Positions 1 to 12,006 of a stretch of DNA of 64,000 nt are shown here, in pieces; position 1 is the first letter of the stretch; each line of letters opens with the position of its first letter. Below the pieces are notes generated by a model, which saw nothing but the letters and a program-made list of their open reading frames with translations, was not told the origin of the DNA and ran no database searches. The stretch comes from Icerya purchasi (lineage: Eukaryota; Arthropoda; Insecta; Hemiptera; Monophlebidae), in NCBI GenBank assembly GCA_039619475.1, contig CM077115.1, forward strand, positions 417,764,557 to 417,828,556, given 5' to 3'. Both the position numbers and the translations under genes were made by a program.

Positions 1-524
1 TTGATGGTTATAAAATTGTAAAGTTCTCCAATATGTATGTATAGTTAATTTGTTTGTTTCAATACACCCGGTAGGTTTCCACTTTTAACTGTTTGATGTG
101 CCACATACCGTTTCTATTTGCTATTTGTGTGTAATTAAGTTTATTTTAATACTTAATAATTCCAGCAAAAGTAGAGAACTGTTTATAATTTTTTAAATTT
201 ATTATTTTTTTTTTTTCAATTAAAATCCTATAATGTATGTTGCTCATTACTGTGCCCGTCCCTAATGAATGTAAAAAATTGAAGTTTTCCTAATTCATCC
301 GGATTTTACGTAAGCTAATGGCCGAAATTTTAGTTTAAATTAATAGAAAAAAAGATTCGTTTTTATCTTTCGTTGTGAAAATCGAAATTTGCAAATTTGA
401 TGACTATATAAAATCATCTAAAAAAAAAAAAGAAAAAAAAAAGACTTTCTTAAACCCATACATGTGCGTGACCGGTAGGCAGAATTTTGTGTTACACATT
501 TTTAGGTTAAATATGGTTCGGGAG

Positions 525-1165
525 TGTTCCGAAAATCATTCCATTCGTATCGATCTGCCCTGAGTCTCTAGTCACAAGGAAACAAAAGGTAACGAATTGG
601 CAGACTTTTTGGCTCGGGTTCCTGCATCCTCCCGCCTCTTTCTTGCTAAAATTCTTGTTTCCAACCTGCTTTTGCTTTGTAAAATTTTCCATTCTAGACT
701 TTGGTCAGATATTTATGTCTCCTCCTTCTCCAACAAACAGTCCCATTACCTACCTATTCAGCCGACTTTGGTTTTACGATTTCCCTTCACATCGTCGTTC
801 CACTGTTGTGTCTATTGCTCGTTTGCGTCTTAAGGTCTTCTACCTTCTTCACGCTTTCATTTTATTTCGACTCCCTCTCCAAACTGTCCTCTTCATCCTA
901 CTTACGAAGCTATTTGTGATCCTAATCATATCTTTTTTCAATGTTCATGGACCCTGAACCGAACGTGCTCCTCTTTATTCTAATTTATTATCTCTCGGGC
1001 TTCCTACTCCTTATTGCGTCTCTTATGTCCTGTCATTTCCTTTGTTGTTCATTGTTTCAGTTCTTTCTACATTCATTCTGTCAATCTCTGATCTTATCTG
1101 TATTTAATTAACCATTCTTCCATCATATTATTTCCGAACGGAGGTTATTCTCCGACGTGCTCAAA
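525..1165 (+). pseudogene. LINE ORF2 C-terminal remnant (RNase H end and Cys/His tail)
   Basis: Decayed C-terminus of a non-LTR retrotransposon polyprotein. Bases 570-620 read SHKETKGNELADFLAR, the closing block of a LINE-encoded RNase H (family form PSHxGIxGNExADxLA). A TGA at 561-563 sits where the preceding Trp is expected. Around 769-830 another frame gives WFYDFPSHRRSTVV, and 917-946 gives CDPNHIFFQC, the Cys/His block near the end of I/Jockey/R1-like ORF2. LPTPYC follows at about 1000-1017. These blocks lie in order but in different frames, so at least two frameshifts have occurred. An A-rich stretch near 1160-1185 may be the old 3' tail. No RT domain is visible upstream, so the copy is 5'-truncated. 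Fragments at 19035-19575 and 29800-30560 share its tail motifs. Confidence 0.72.
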
Positions 1166-1185
1166 AAAAAGAAGAAGCAAAAGTA

Positions 1186-3350
1186 TTTGATTCATTTAAA
1201 AAAAACAGCGGTGATAAAAAAAAAAAATCTATTCTAATATTATTATCGGAATTTTAAACGCAATATCAATCGATATGCTGACGTGAAATATTGCAATGTT
1301 TGGAAAAGATTTGGAGCGATAGGTTTAAAAAAAAACGTAATTTTTTAGAGAACACTGTAAATTTCTAACCGTATGTGCTTATGATCATACGAAATTTTTC
1401 TTAGACTCATTAAGTACCATTATGAAAAGCTTAACTTCACAATTACGACGCCCTATCAAGGGTATGGGACTTACTTTACTTACATCCGGTGTAACCGAAT
1501 ACTACTCCTTGTGTATTAGAAGCCTTATTCTTTAAATGATTATTTCGAATTAAACTCGCTAGATAGCGTTGGTTGCATAGTAACGGGGGGAAATGCTACC
1601 TCGGTAACGAAATTCTTTCTCCAAAATCTTATTCAGTTGTAAAGCAGTGACGTCACTGGCTCGCTTTTCTTATTGTCACCGAAGAATAAACAATATGTTT
1701 GTTTTTACAAAAAAATGGAGTTATTTAATTTAGACGTATGAATTGTATTCATAGAAAGCGATTAGAATATAAAAAGAAAAAGAAAAAATGGTTCATCTGC
1801 CGCGGCTAAAAGCTGCATGTAACCGTACCGCATAAAAATTTGATACTTCACTTATGCGGATTATGATGCAAAGGTTAACTAAAAGATTCTGCTATTTTTG
1901 AATACGACCGAAAAGTAGCAGAAACACGATAATAGTCCCCCTCATCAATGTTCTTTATCACCGTATTAATTAATTAAAACTATAGCATTTATCAGAAATT
2001 CGCAAATGTTTATTCTCTAATTATTGCACCAATATGTTCTCTCGTTTCTAATTATACTTTTCCCCTACAGTTATGTAAATTCTTTTTTTTGTTTACATCA
2101 TTCGTTGACTATATTCCGTTTTAAGCTCTACATGTGTTTTATTTCGTAGTAGTTTTGTTACCATAATGCCGAAGCAAAACAAAGGCTCCCTAGATTCTTC
2201 CGGTTAATATAGCGTTTAGGGTAAGAAATTTAATTTCTATTCACTTTTAGAATAGCGTTTATAAATTAAAAAAACAAAAAAAACTAAAACAGACGGAGAA
2301 AAATGTTCAATAAATATAAATTAACCCCTGTGTGCACGTATTTTTACATTTCAACTATTTTTTGCGCTCTCATCGACAGAACCTGCTGCTGCTGGTTAAT
2401 TGTTCTATCCGATAATTCGATATGCGTGGAATAAAATGTTTCCCCTTTTTAAGCTCCGTGTCCGTTGTATTTCGAACATTTTATTTTATTCGACTCAGAG
2501 TTGTACACGATCATTCGCGATTAGTCGTTTTAAAGTATTTTTTCTTTATATTTCTCTCGCTTTATTCGTAAAAACGGCATTTACACGCTTTAAAGGAATA
2601 TAATTCATACTATTCGAATTAAATACGTCGGTCAAAATTCTTTCCTTCGCGAGAATTTCCATGAAAAGCAATGGAAAATCGAATGACACGAGAAAAAATT
2701 ATAAACTTATTGCTTGTTCTTCAATAATAACAGCGGCGAGCCTACAGATGTCACTGTTTCGCTCGTGCTCGACGTTCTTTACAGTTACCTTTTCTCTGGC
2801 CACGCCATCGGCTTTGACCGAACAACTTAGATTATTACATTGAAAAATTTAGATTGTGAGTAACGAATTACCGATAAAGATGGAAAAGGAAACACATAAA
2901 GAAAATATTGCAAGTAGTAGGAAAACGTCGAGCCATGGTTTGCGAATATAAAAGAGATCGTTCGCTAACCCAGAGGCACGTAAAAAGAAAACGTAATTTG
3001 TGTCAGACGTGAGGATCAGTGTTGTGACGATAGGAAAAGAAGAAGGGAGGAAAAATCGAAAACGAAAAGCGGGGATAGGAGAGAATGATTAATTCTCAAA
3101 CCGATATTAAGGAAACGGTAGTAATGAATATAAACCATGAGGGCGACGATGATCGCGATTAGAAAATGAAGAAAAGGATGTATGTCTCATCAAAGTAGTG
3201 ACTTCTGTTTGAAAGGATAAAATTATATCCGAGGCTGTGAAATTGTTGGAGAAAGGACCATCGAGGGCAGCCGACTAACCATCCTAGAGAACCGCTAGTT
3301 CTCCTACGTCACGACTGACGTCATTAAAAAATATTGTCGGTATTATCACT
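1186..3350. other. AT-rich stretch with no recognised gene
   Basis: Both strands show only short open frames without a recognisable domain. A/T homopolymers are common. Between about 2930 and 3300 the sequence is purine-rich (GA-heavy), but I see no coding or RNA gene there. Confidence 0.6.
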
Positions 3351-3358
3351 GTCTAGAG

Positions 3359-4407
3359 CAGTGGTTCTTAACCGGTGGTCCGCGGACCACTGATGGTCCC
3401 TGGAAGCACTCAAAGTGGTCCGCGAAGCCATCCTAAAAATATTAAAGGTATAAAAGTAGTTAACTTCATTAAAAATAGTTGCACTTAATACTCGTCTCTT
3501 CAAGCAGTTGTGCTCTGATAAGAACTCTGAACACGAAACTCGGCTTTTCCATACGGAAGTGCGTCGGCTTTCCAAAGGAAATATGCTGCTGTCGGTGTTG
3601 TACGAACTGAAAGAGGAAGTACAAATATTATTAACTAACAAGGAGAACAACGGAGTTGCTGGATGATCAGTTCTGCGAGTCCAAATTTCAAATTTGTTTT
3701 GCTTATTTGATTGATTTTTTCGCGTAACTAAATAAATTGAACCTTAAACTGCAAGGGTCATCCGAATTTGAAGTTGCAAGGCGCAAGCAATAGATTTGCA
3801 TATGAAGATAGAATTAGTGAATTTATCACTAAAATCGAACTATGAATCGACGAGGTTGTAGGAAAAAATTTTTCTGCGTTTGATACGTTAAATCGAATTA
3901 TTGACAAGCAGCGTGGTAAGATTAAAGGAGAAATACAAAAAAGAACATGATACTTCATTTGAAAAATTTAAAAAGTAAATTCAGTCGCTATTTTCCTGAC
4001 TATTGTGAGGACGAAGGTGTTCGGAAAGTGATCAACGTTTCTGATGTGCCCTGATGAAATTCAAGAAGAAGTGATTGAAATGCAACAAAATAGTAACTTG
4101 AAAGATATATTCGTGACAGGAATTAATTTTGAAAATTTTTGGACCAAGGATTCAGAACTTAGTAAAAGGCATGCAGTCATAGAAATCGCATTAAAATAAT
4201 ATATTTACTCCGTAAAATTTTTGTAAAAAAAATTAAAGTATTGTTGGCTTTGAACAATTTTATACGTGTCTTATTTATAGATAGATAGAATAACCCTTTA
4301 TTTATTTACATTTACTGTATATTAACTCCAAACAGTTAGTTGGTGGTCCATGGCAGACAGAAATTTTGTCAAATGGTCCCTCATCACTGAAAGGTTAAGA
4401 ACCACTG
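3359..4407 (+). mobile_element. Internally deleted hAT transposon with perfect 8-bp TSD
   Basis: The left end is CAGTGGTTCTTAACCGGTGG and the right end is GGTTAAGAACCACTG, giving an inverted repeat of at least 15 bp. The element is flanked by a perfect 8-bp duplication, gtctagag, at 3351-3358 and 4408-4415. TIRs beginning CAGTGG with an 8-bp TSD are diagnostic of hAT elements; this TIR type is seen in ZBED/SCAND3-like hATs. The element is 1049 bp, far shorter than an autonomous hAT, and holds only the C-terminal half of a broken transposase. It could have moved only with transposase supplied in trans. Confidence 0.92.
3680..4200 (+). pseudogene. Broken hAT transposase remnant (ZBED/SCAND3-like)
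   Basis: Lies inside the hAT element at 3359-4407. Around 3690-3760 the reading is AYLIDFFA, then a stop, then LNKLNLKLQG, matching the conserved hAT-transposase block of the general form LxxLNxxLQG. Further on come RISEFITKIELW-like and KFSRYFPDYCEDEGV segments, then EEVIEMQQNSNLKDIF and FWTKDSELSKRHAVIE up to about 4195. This order matches the C-terminal half of ZBED5/SCAND3-type transposases. In-frame stops (after FFA, and at the W/stop near 3840) and several frame changes make it non-functional. The N-terminal zinc finger, most of the RNase H-like core and the final dimerisation block are absent. Confidence 0.7.
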
Positions 4408-4415
4408 GTCTAGAG

Positions 4416-5953
4416 CGTCGGTATTTACGAATAGCAAAAAAATTTTTTCATCGCCCTTCTTACCATAACAATATGTGCTTATCAGGAATATAGGCGATTA
4501 CAATTCTGAGCAGCTAGCCCGAATGTACATTTAAGCATCGTCACTAGTTAGTCAGTGATACCGTTAAACTGTTAAGTAATGTTTTTAATGGTATAAATTG
4601 GCTGTAATTTTGATTATTTTTGGTTTTTTTTTTTTTGTATAGTATTTATATTTTTTAAGCGTTCCACCTTTTTTTTTTTTTTATCACTAATGTAATGCGG
4701 TTAAGTCTCTTTCGAGCTAGCGCGTATTTTATGCTTACACATATACTGTGCAACATTGGACTTGGCTAAATATTATTCTGTTCTGTACGATGCAGTTTTT
4801 GTATTTTTCCAGCTTATAAACAAAATCGAAAGTTCCTCTAAGTAAGAAACCGGAAATACGGGGGCGGATACAAAAACAAATATGATACGTGTTATTCGAA
4901 TGAAAATAAATGTACATCATCGTAACTTCGTAAAACGATCGCTGTTCTAAGCATTGTTCTCTTTTATGTCATTTCTTTTTTTTTAGAATAAAAATAATAC
5001 AATAAACACGAAAAAAAAAAGAAAAAATCCCTTCCTTAGCGCTGTTCTCAATGTCTTCCGCGAGCAAGACATAACTATTCGATAAATGACTATAGATCAG
5101 AATAGGAACAGGGAAAAACCAAAATAAATTTGAGAACACAATTTATAATAATTTTATTCCGCCTATTAGATTATATGCGTATATCGCGACAAATCGGCAA
5201 ACATGGATACCCTGGATAAAGCAATGTTTTTGCTTGTTTTTAAAATTTTCAAATGCTTTACGCAATGGCGTAAATCGAAACTTTTAAACCTAACAATTAA
5301 CAATTTCCGACTGATAACTAACTACCGATAATAGACGGGATTTTTACATCAGTTTCTTGTCGCTCAATACCTGTTTCATCTAATCGGCGTATCGTCGGAT
5401 AAATAAGGCAATGTTCGCGAGAACACCAATTTATAAAACATCGTTCTAAGGGTGGGGAGCGGCACACTAGCGAAGTATCAACGCGTTCTTCATTTTCAAG
5501 AATAATTCATTGTCATCGTAATAAAAAAGTATTCATAATAGGTAGTATGGTCAGTCTCGAATTTGTAAGACATATGAGAACTAGTAGTTCGATTTGTAAC
5601 AGGAAGGCTTGTCGACCGAACTACAAAATCGAATCGTAGCTTTCTTTCTCTTTTTTTCCTTTGTAAATTCAACACGGCATTTGCGATGAAAAATCATCTC
5701 TTTTGTTAGTACTCGATTTAGAATTTTGTTCGTTTCTCGTTGTAGCGTGCTTTATTTATGTCGATCATGAACTTCTCTCTAGAGTTCTAAATTTTTACCT
5801 GCTACGGAACAAAAGTATCTCGTTCGCGTTCTGTTAAATTATCGGAAAAGATTCCGTTTGATATTGATTTCTCGGAATTTTTTAAATGGCGTCGACGACA
5901 AAATAATAATTACTCGTTTCCCTGCTAAGCCGAAAAGACCTGCAAACACAACC
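4416..5953. other. No recognised gene
   Basis: AT-rich sequence with T runs near 4627 and 4671. No domain, RNA or repeat structure that I can support. Confidence 0.55.
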
Positions 5954-5961
5954 ACTACAAA

Positions 5962-6386
5962 CAGGCCCGTGCCCAGAATTTTGGAACGGGGGGGGGGGGG
6001 GTGAAAATTTTCTTTGAATATTTATTTTACAATATATTTTTCACTAATATTCGTACTATTAATAATTTCCATCATTTTGATTTATATGTATTAATAATTC
6101 ACATAAATGAATTACCCCGTATATGTATAAACATTAATAAAAATTACACATATGTTATTAATTATACTCGTAATAAAAATTTTTTTGCATAAAATATTAA
6201 TGAAGTACCTAAAAATATGGAGCATATTTTTTCTTTTTTCTTTTAAAAGTAGTTAAAAACACCCTAAAAAATCATCAATATTTATTTTAAATTTGTGATT
6301 TTTTTCAGATTTTTTTGTATTTATAATAACTATTTCAATTCTCATGGGGGGGGTTAACTCCCCCACCCCCCGTGGACACGGCCTTG
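5962..6386. mobile_element. Short non-autonomous hAT-like MITE with 8-bp TSD
   Basis: Begins CAGGCCCGTGCCCA and ends with the near-complement TGGACACGGCCTTG. Both ends carry long G or C runs just inside the TIR (12 Gs ending near 6001, C/G runs at 6346-6371). It is flanked by a perfect 8-bp direct repeat, actacaaa, at 5954-5961 and 6387-6394. The 425-bp interior is AT-rich and has no transposase. TIR type and TSD length fit hAT; the autonomous partner is not in this window. Confidence 0.88.
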
Positions 6387-6394
6387 ACTACAAA

Positions 6395-9172
6395 CACCGA
6401 TTTCCAGATTCTTCTGGCATTATTCCTTTTCATTTCGCAATTGCAACCGGTTCTGAAAATAGCATATTCAATTCTGTTTATCTTCGGAAATTTCTTTATT
6501 TTTAGGTAATCGAAATAATCAAAATGGCGTTCTGCTTTGTAATGGTAAACTTCTTAACAATGCCTTTCTTTTTTTTCCTTTTTTTTTTTTTTTTTTTTTT
6601 TTCGTAGACCCCTTTAGTAACATACCTCTCTATACCTATTTCAATAGCCGCTAAGTGTTTAAAAAAACTAAAGACTAGTAACATCGTGTTTAATAAAACT
6701 CTTGAATAACTCGCATCCGGAGACCTCTTAAACTTATTAACTAAGTTCAGCGTGCGGGCTTTTGCACTAATAATCTAAAGTTGTAACCGGGAAGGAGGGA
6801 TATATTAGCGTGAGTGCGTGTACCGCGTACGAAAAGTGACATTCCCCGGACTTTCAATTCGACGTATTCTTAGAAGTGTGCGGAGAATCTTCGAAGGCGT
6901 ATTGTTCATAGCTGAAAATAAAAATTTGAAAAAGATACCACGCGATATTTTGGGAAATTGCAAACTGTAAATTTCTCTGTTGCAAAGGTTTTCGATTTTT
7001 CCACTCTTTTCCCTCCAAAAAAATCCATTTAGCTCGCCTCTGCTACTTGTAGAAATTCACCGTTTCGATGCGATTTAGTGTACAACTTGAAGTATCGCGT
7101 CAACTGTGGAAAAAATTTACCATACAAGTGCACGATTGAATTGAGCGAATATTAATTGTAACAATTAGCTAATCGTGTGTCACTCCGTATCTCAATACTT
7201 TTCACAGATATCTGAATATTACAAAACCTTTACAATGATGAAAAAATTGTACGCTTCTTTGCCCAATCGTACTTTGGTTATAAAATTTACTAGCGCGTCC
7301 GTTCAAAAGCATTCTAAGTGATTTACGTTCGGAGGCGTATAAAATTTACGAATGCCGATTACAAATATTAATTTTTTTTAATTTGTCGACTGCACGTCTC
7401 GTAATAAGCTTGTTTTAAAATCTTTTTTATATTTCAGTCGAAATAAAAACCGAAATTTTATGATAAAATTTCGACCAAAGTTAAATTAAATTTTAAATTT
7501 ATTCGAATACTTCGATTGAGTGCCGAAACCTTTTGATTGTTCGGTAGTTGCATTTGAAGTGTTATTTCTCTCTGGAGTACATCCTCCTTTTCTTCATGGT
7601 GTCATACGCAGACATGTGCGCGTGGACCATCACTCATTGGCTAAATTTTCCGGTTGTCCATTGCTTCAAATAGGTTGTTTTTTATTGTTGTTTTTCCGGT
7701 GATCTACTGTTTTGTATTCTTGGACCACGCGATGTTCTTCTTCGTGCTCTTTATCCGTTGATTTTCCCTTCTATAATTATTCGCAATATTTCCTGCCTCT
7801 CTGATAACATGGCCCAAACATCTCGACTTCCTTTTTTTAATAGTCTACATTTAACGAAGATTTCACTCGTGAATGTTTGAATTTCGGTTTTTATTCAAAA
7901 TAGTTAGTCCCTGTTATTGTCATCTGAAGTTGCTTGTAATCTAATCCGTACGTTAGTTGCTCGGGAATTTTAATATATACCTATAAAGAGTTTTGTGGAT
8001 TCGGCTATCTCATCATTATTTTACCCTTTGTTGGAGATTTATATTTTCCGTAATTTAATAGTCACGATTCAATTTCATGAAGTTTACTTCACTTTTTTAT
8101 ATATTTTTTATATTTAAACTTATTATTTTCTTTATAGTAAATTACATTTTTATTAATAGAATATAATGGAATATATAATTTATAATTATATTATAAATTG
8201 ATGTAAATATGATTTTACTCAAATTTCTAGTTTTAAAAGAAATCGATAATTTCAATATTTCGAATGGAAATTATTCGACCGTTTTTTTTTTTTTTTGTTT
8301 TGATTGTGAAAACATTTCACAATCGCCCATCGCTTTTAGTTCATTTATCGTGGTTTGTGACAGGTATACGGCGCGCTTTTCTTCCACTCCGCAACGGTAG
8401 TATTATATGTACGTGTATTTTTCACTTCTTTTTTAAACCGATGTCACTGATAGAGCCATTAAATATGTAAAAGTAAAATGTACAATGTAAACATGACTGC
8501 GACTATCAGGAGATACATTAATTTTCATAGCAGCGTACAATTAAACGCGCAATTGAAAAAGAAAAAAAATATAAAATAAAACACATTACTAAGAAAAATG
8601 TTTTAAACCGTACACACCGATATACGTATATATGCTTGGATTTTAGAATTCAGTTCAGCGGTAACCATTATTATTCACTCTAGTGAATAGTGTGTGACTA
8701 TGTAGAAAAATAGAATAATACAAAACGGGAAATTTAAAGAAAGGTTTTTATTAATTAATGTAAGAAAAATAAGGAAATAACTTTTGCAGGTTTATAAAAT
8801 TGCGATATTTTAATAGAATTTTGTTTAAAACACTCCTCGATATGCTATCAAACTCCCAAACAGCAATAAACTCATGTCGCAAACTTTGCTCAGTATGTGT
8901 CGTGATAGCCGCAGTAGTTAAATACGGCAGACTGCAGCTTAGGGGATTAAAAAATAAATAAAAAAAAAATACGATTGTGTTGGTCGATATGTGCAATGTT
9001 TTAAACGAACGCATTTTTATTTCATTCTTTTAAAATATCCGAATTTTAATGGACCTGCAAAAATAATTTTCCTTATTTTTATTGCATTAATGAATAAAAG
9101 TCTAAATCTCTTCTATGTTATTTTATTTTACAATATTTACTTATTTATTTATTTGTTTAAATTTACGTGTCA
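6395..9172. other. Mostly unassigned; possible old relative of the 60.8-kb MITE at 7490-8335
   Basis: No coding gene is evident. From about 7496 the text 'attcgaatacttcgattg...ttgttcggtagttgcatt' resembles the left part of the MITE at 60828. Around 8285-8333 a T run followed by 'gattgtgaaaacatttc' and 'cgatgggcg' on the complement resembles that MITE's right end. This may be a longer, older family member, but its termini are too worn to define. Confidence 0.3.
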
Positions 9173-9180
9173 TGCACAGC
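9110..9180 (-). other. Detached 3' tail of the LINE at 12007-12565
   Basis: Joining the base left of the 2.8-kb insertion (9180) to the base right of it (12007), with one copy of the 8-bp duplication removed, gives on the minus strand a continuous LINE 3' UTR. It ends in an A-rich tail with repeated AAAT units (plus strand 9141-9163, 'ttatttatttatttg'). This places the LINE's 3' end here and shows that the 2.8-kb element inserted into the tail. Confidence 0.6.
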
Positions 9181-9947
9181 GGGGACACTCGAATTCCGCA
9201 CCAAGCACTAACACAGTGACAAGTCACACACGAATTGCGCACCAGACCCGAAATAGCCCACCCGCTGACAACTCGAATTGCGCACCGCCTTTAAAAAAAA
9301 TACTCTGATTTTATAAAATCGATGAAGGAATAAAATGAGTAAAATTCGCTCTTTCAGTGACTTCCAAAATGTGTTATCGTAATGAAACGTTTACTATTTG
9401 GAATAATAACCGAACTACATTTCAGTCGATTAAAAAAGCCTTTAACGTTTGCAAAAAATAGGCTACTATCCTGTTAGCAGTACGATTGTTATTCGAAATA
9501 TTTTTAAAAACCTCTAGGGAACATACACATATTTAAAGAAATGTTGCATAAAATAGAATCATCTTTGCACGAATATTATATAAAATAACGTAAATTACCA
9601 TAATATTTCTAACTGAATATGTAGAATTTTCAGCGCACGGCATATTATGTTTCATGAAGCTTCTATTTCACATTAATACAAAATACTTTCATATCAACTG
9701 ATTAATGTACATAAAATATAAATGTGACCATGTAAAATTTTCGAGTTTGACAAATTAAATATGTTGTTATAATATAGAGTTACTTACGAGTTTGAGGGAA
9801 CCGAGTTTCGGGAAAGTTTCAGTTCAGATTTTATTTTATCCATTAATCAGTGTTCAATCTCATAATTGTCATTTGAATTAAAACCAAATTTGTTAAAAAT
9901 CGTAATTTTTTCATTTAGTGTACCATCAAACAATACAAAGTATTCTA

Positions 9948-10245
9948 ATATATTTTGATTCATATTCATACAGTTGTGATAACTTATTCGATATTTATCT
10001 TAAAGGTAAACAAATAAAACAAAAATCACAATATTATTAAATGTATTAAAAATCGCTGACTAGTTTCGGCTACAACAGAGCCATAATCGTAGCTTTTGTA
10101 ATAATAACATTAAATTGGTAAACACAAATTATTACAAAAGCTACGATTATGGCTCTGTTGTAGCCGAAACTAGTCAGCGATTTTTAATACATTTAATAAT
10201 ATTGTGATTTTTGTTTTATTTGTTTACCTTTAAGATAAATATCGA
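9948..10245. mobile_element. Probable Penelope-like 3'-end insertion, folded head-to-head
   Basis: A 298-bp segment bounded by a 13-bp direct repeat, acaaagtattcta, at 9935-9947 and 10246-10258. It consists of about 39 bp of single-copy sequence and a perfect palindrome. Each arm carries GGCT-CTGTTGT-AGCC directly followed by GAAACTAGTC, which looks like the stem II/GAAA/stem III-GUC part of the hammerhead motif described in Penelope-like elements. A variable-length TSD with inverted partial copies is also typical of that group. The family assignment is inference; no RT or GIY-YIG coding sequence is present. Confidence 0.5.
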
Positions 10246-10246
10246 A
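9987..10246. repeat. Perfect 119-bp inverted repeat (arms 9987-10105 and 10128-10246)
   Basis: I paired the two arms base by base (coordinate sum 20233) and found no mismatch over 119 bp. The unpaired loop is 22 bp (10106-10127). A perfect palindrome of this length amid decayed repeats implies very recent origin, gene conversion between the arms, or an assembly fold-back artefact. Confidence 0.95.
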
Positions 10247-12006
10247 CAAAGTATTCTACTTAAATTTTAAATGACAACGCAAAAATTTACCATTAAAATA
10301 AAATCCGATTTAAAACAATTTAATGATAAAACTTACAATGATAATAATTACGTAAATAAATAGTGTTAGTACTACTACCTTTTTTCTTTAAATGTTAGTT
10401 GGATTTAACAAGATAATTTTCCTTCGTCAAGTTTTTATAATTTGTAGTTTATTGTAAATTAAATAGTTTCTACTCTAGATAATAGATATTTTTGCGCACA
10501 TTTGGTCGGTATTAATGTGTTTTGTTAGATAAATGATAAAGAAGCGGAAGTTTAAACTCAAATTTAGGTTATCAGAATAAAAAAGTAATTCTTAGAAGCA
10601 ACACTGAAATATGATTTCATTACTTCCGTGTAATTTTTTCCATTAATACAGAACATGCCCGGGAAAAATTTTTTTTTTTTGAACTTTTAAGTTTCCAGCA
10701 CCCTCCGGTAATTTAAATTTAAAGCTAAAATATCGTTATATTTTTCTTTCCAAAGTATCCGTTTATATATTTTCGAAAACTACATTCGTTTGCCGTTTTT
10801 AGATCCAAATGGGGTTTAAATTAAGTGCTTATTGGAAATGTTTATTGCGATGCAAATTTTTTGTTGTTTATTGTATATTTTAAATTTCAGGAATAATATC
10901 GGTTGGTGATTTATGCATTTTGAAGTAATTTTGTAGATAATTTTAAATTTGTATTATTACATATTCTTAACTCGTTGAGCGACTTTTAGCGCTCAGAGGT
11001 CAGAAGAGTTGTTCAAACGTTAGCATTTTCTGAAAGAGCATTAATACTATTTTTGTATATAGCTTTACATTTTAACGTGTAAGCGTCATATTTCCTCATA
11101 AAAAAACATCAAAAATTATCATCCGGCTTATAAGTACATAACAGTAATTCGACACTGTTTAAATTACTGCTCTATTTTAATCATAGAAATAAAATGATGA
11201 TTCAAAATTGTTATTTTACAGGGGCTTATAGAATTCAAACTGTTCTAGAAATATTCATCCCCATAATAAAACTGTTAACACTGATAATTGCTTAACATTA
11301 ATGGTAACACGAAATTAACACTAAAACGTATATATGAAAGTGAAATATTTTATTAAAAATAATAACTTACAAATAAGGAAAAATTTTAGCTGCCGCTATG
11401 TCAAAAGGTAGTAGTATACACGTTTAATCATAAATATAATTCTTTTGAAACTAGAAAGATAAAAGATCACAAATGTAGACAATTAGGAGTAAGCTAAATT
11501 ACTGAAAGTTGAGCTAACTGGTAAATTTCAAAAGCCGGAATCAATTTTTAATGATTAAAACATAAATATATCACAGTTATTTATCGGAACTACTTGTTTT
11601 AAAAACAAAAATGGAATTAGAAGTTTAAACAATTACGTATTTTTAAAATTAATCTGGCGTATTCTCGAATATTTTTTAATAAACCGTTATACAGGAAATA
11701 TTTTTAATACATAAGCAGATGTAGTATTTTTCATTAGTAGATTAAAAATTAATTTCAAAAATACGATACGTAAAAATGTTGAAAGTTATCGAACATTAAA
11801 AATATAGTACGATCAAGCACCATCAGTTTTGGAAACCCTTAGTCCAGTGAACAGCGATTATGGTCCGAGCGTCGATTTCGTTTGTTTTTTTATATTTCAT
11901 ACCTACAAACTTCCGGTGCGCAATTCGTGTGTGGAGATTACAGACCTTTTTTTAACCTTCGACTCAGGTAAATAACGGTGCGCAATTCGAGTGTGGCCTG
12001 CACAGC

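Larger units (their letters stand above)
9181..11998. mobile_element. Unclassified 2.8-kb TIR element with perfect 8-bp TSD
   Basis: The left end GGGGACACTCGAATTCCGCA and the complement of the right end GGCCACACTCGAATTGCGCA form a TIR of about 22 bp with few mismatches. A perfect 8-bp duplication, tgcacagc, flanks it at 9173-9180 and 11999-12006. The core ACTCGAATTGCGCACC recurs subterminally at about 9228-9244 and 9272-9288, and inverted at about 11914-11930. The roughly 2.6-kb interior is very AT-rich and has no recognisable transposase, so it is non-autonomous or fully decayed. An 8-bp TSD with a GG-starting TIR would suit Merlin or a Mutator-like group, and less well hAT; I cannot assign it. 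Confidence 0.82.
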
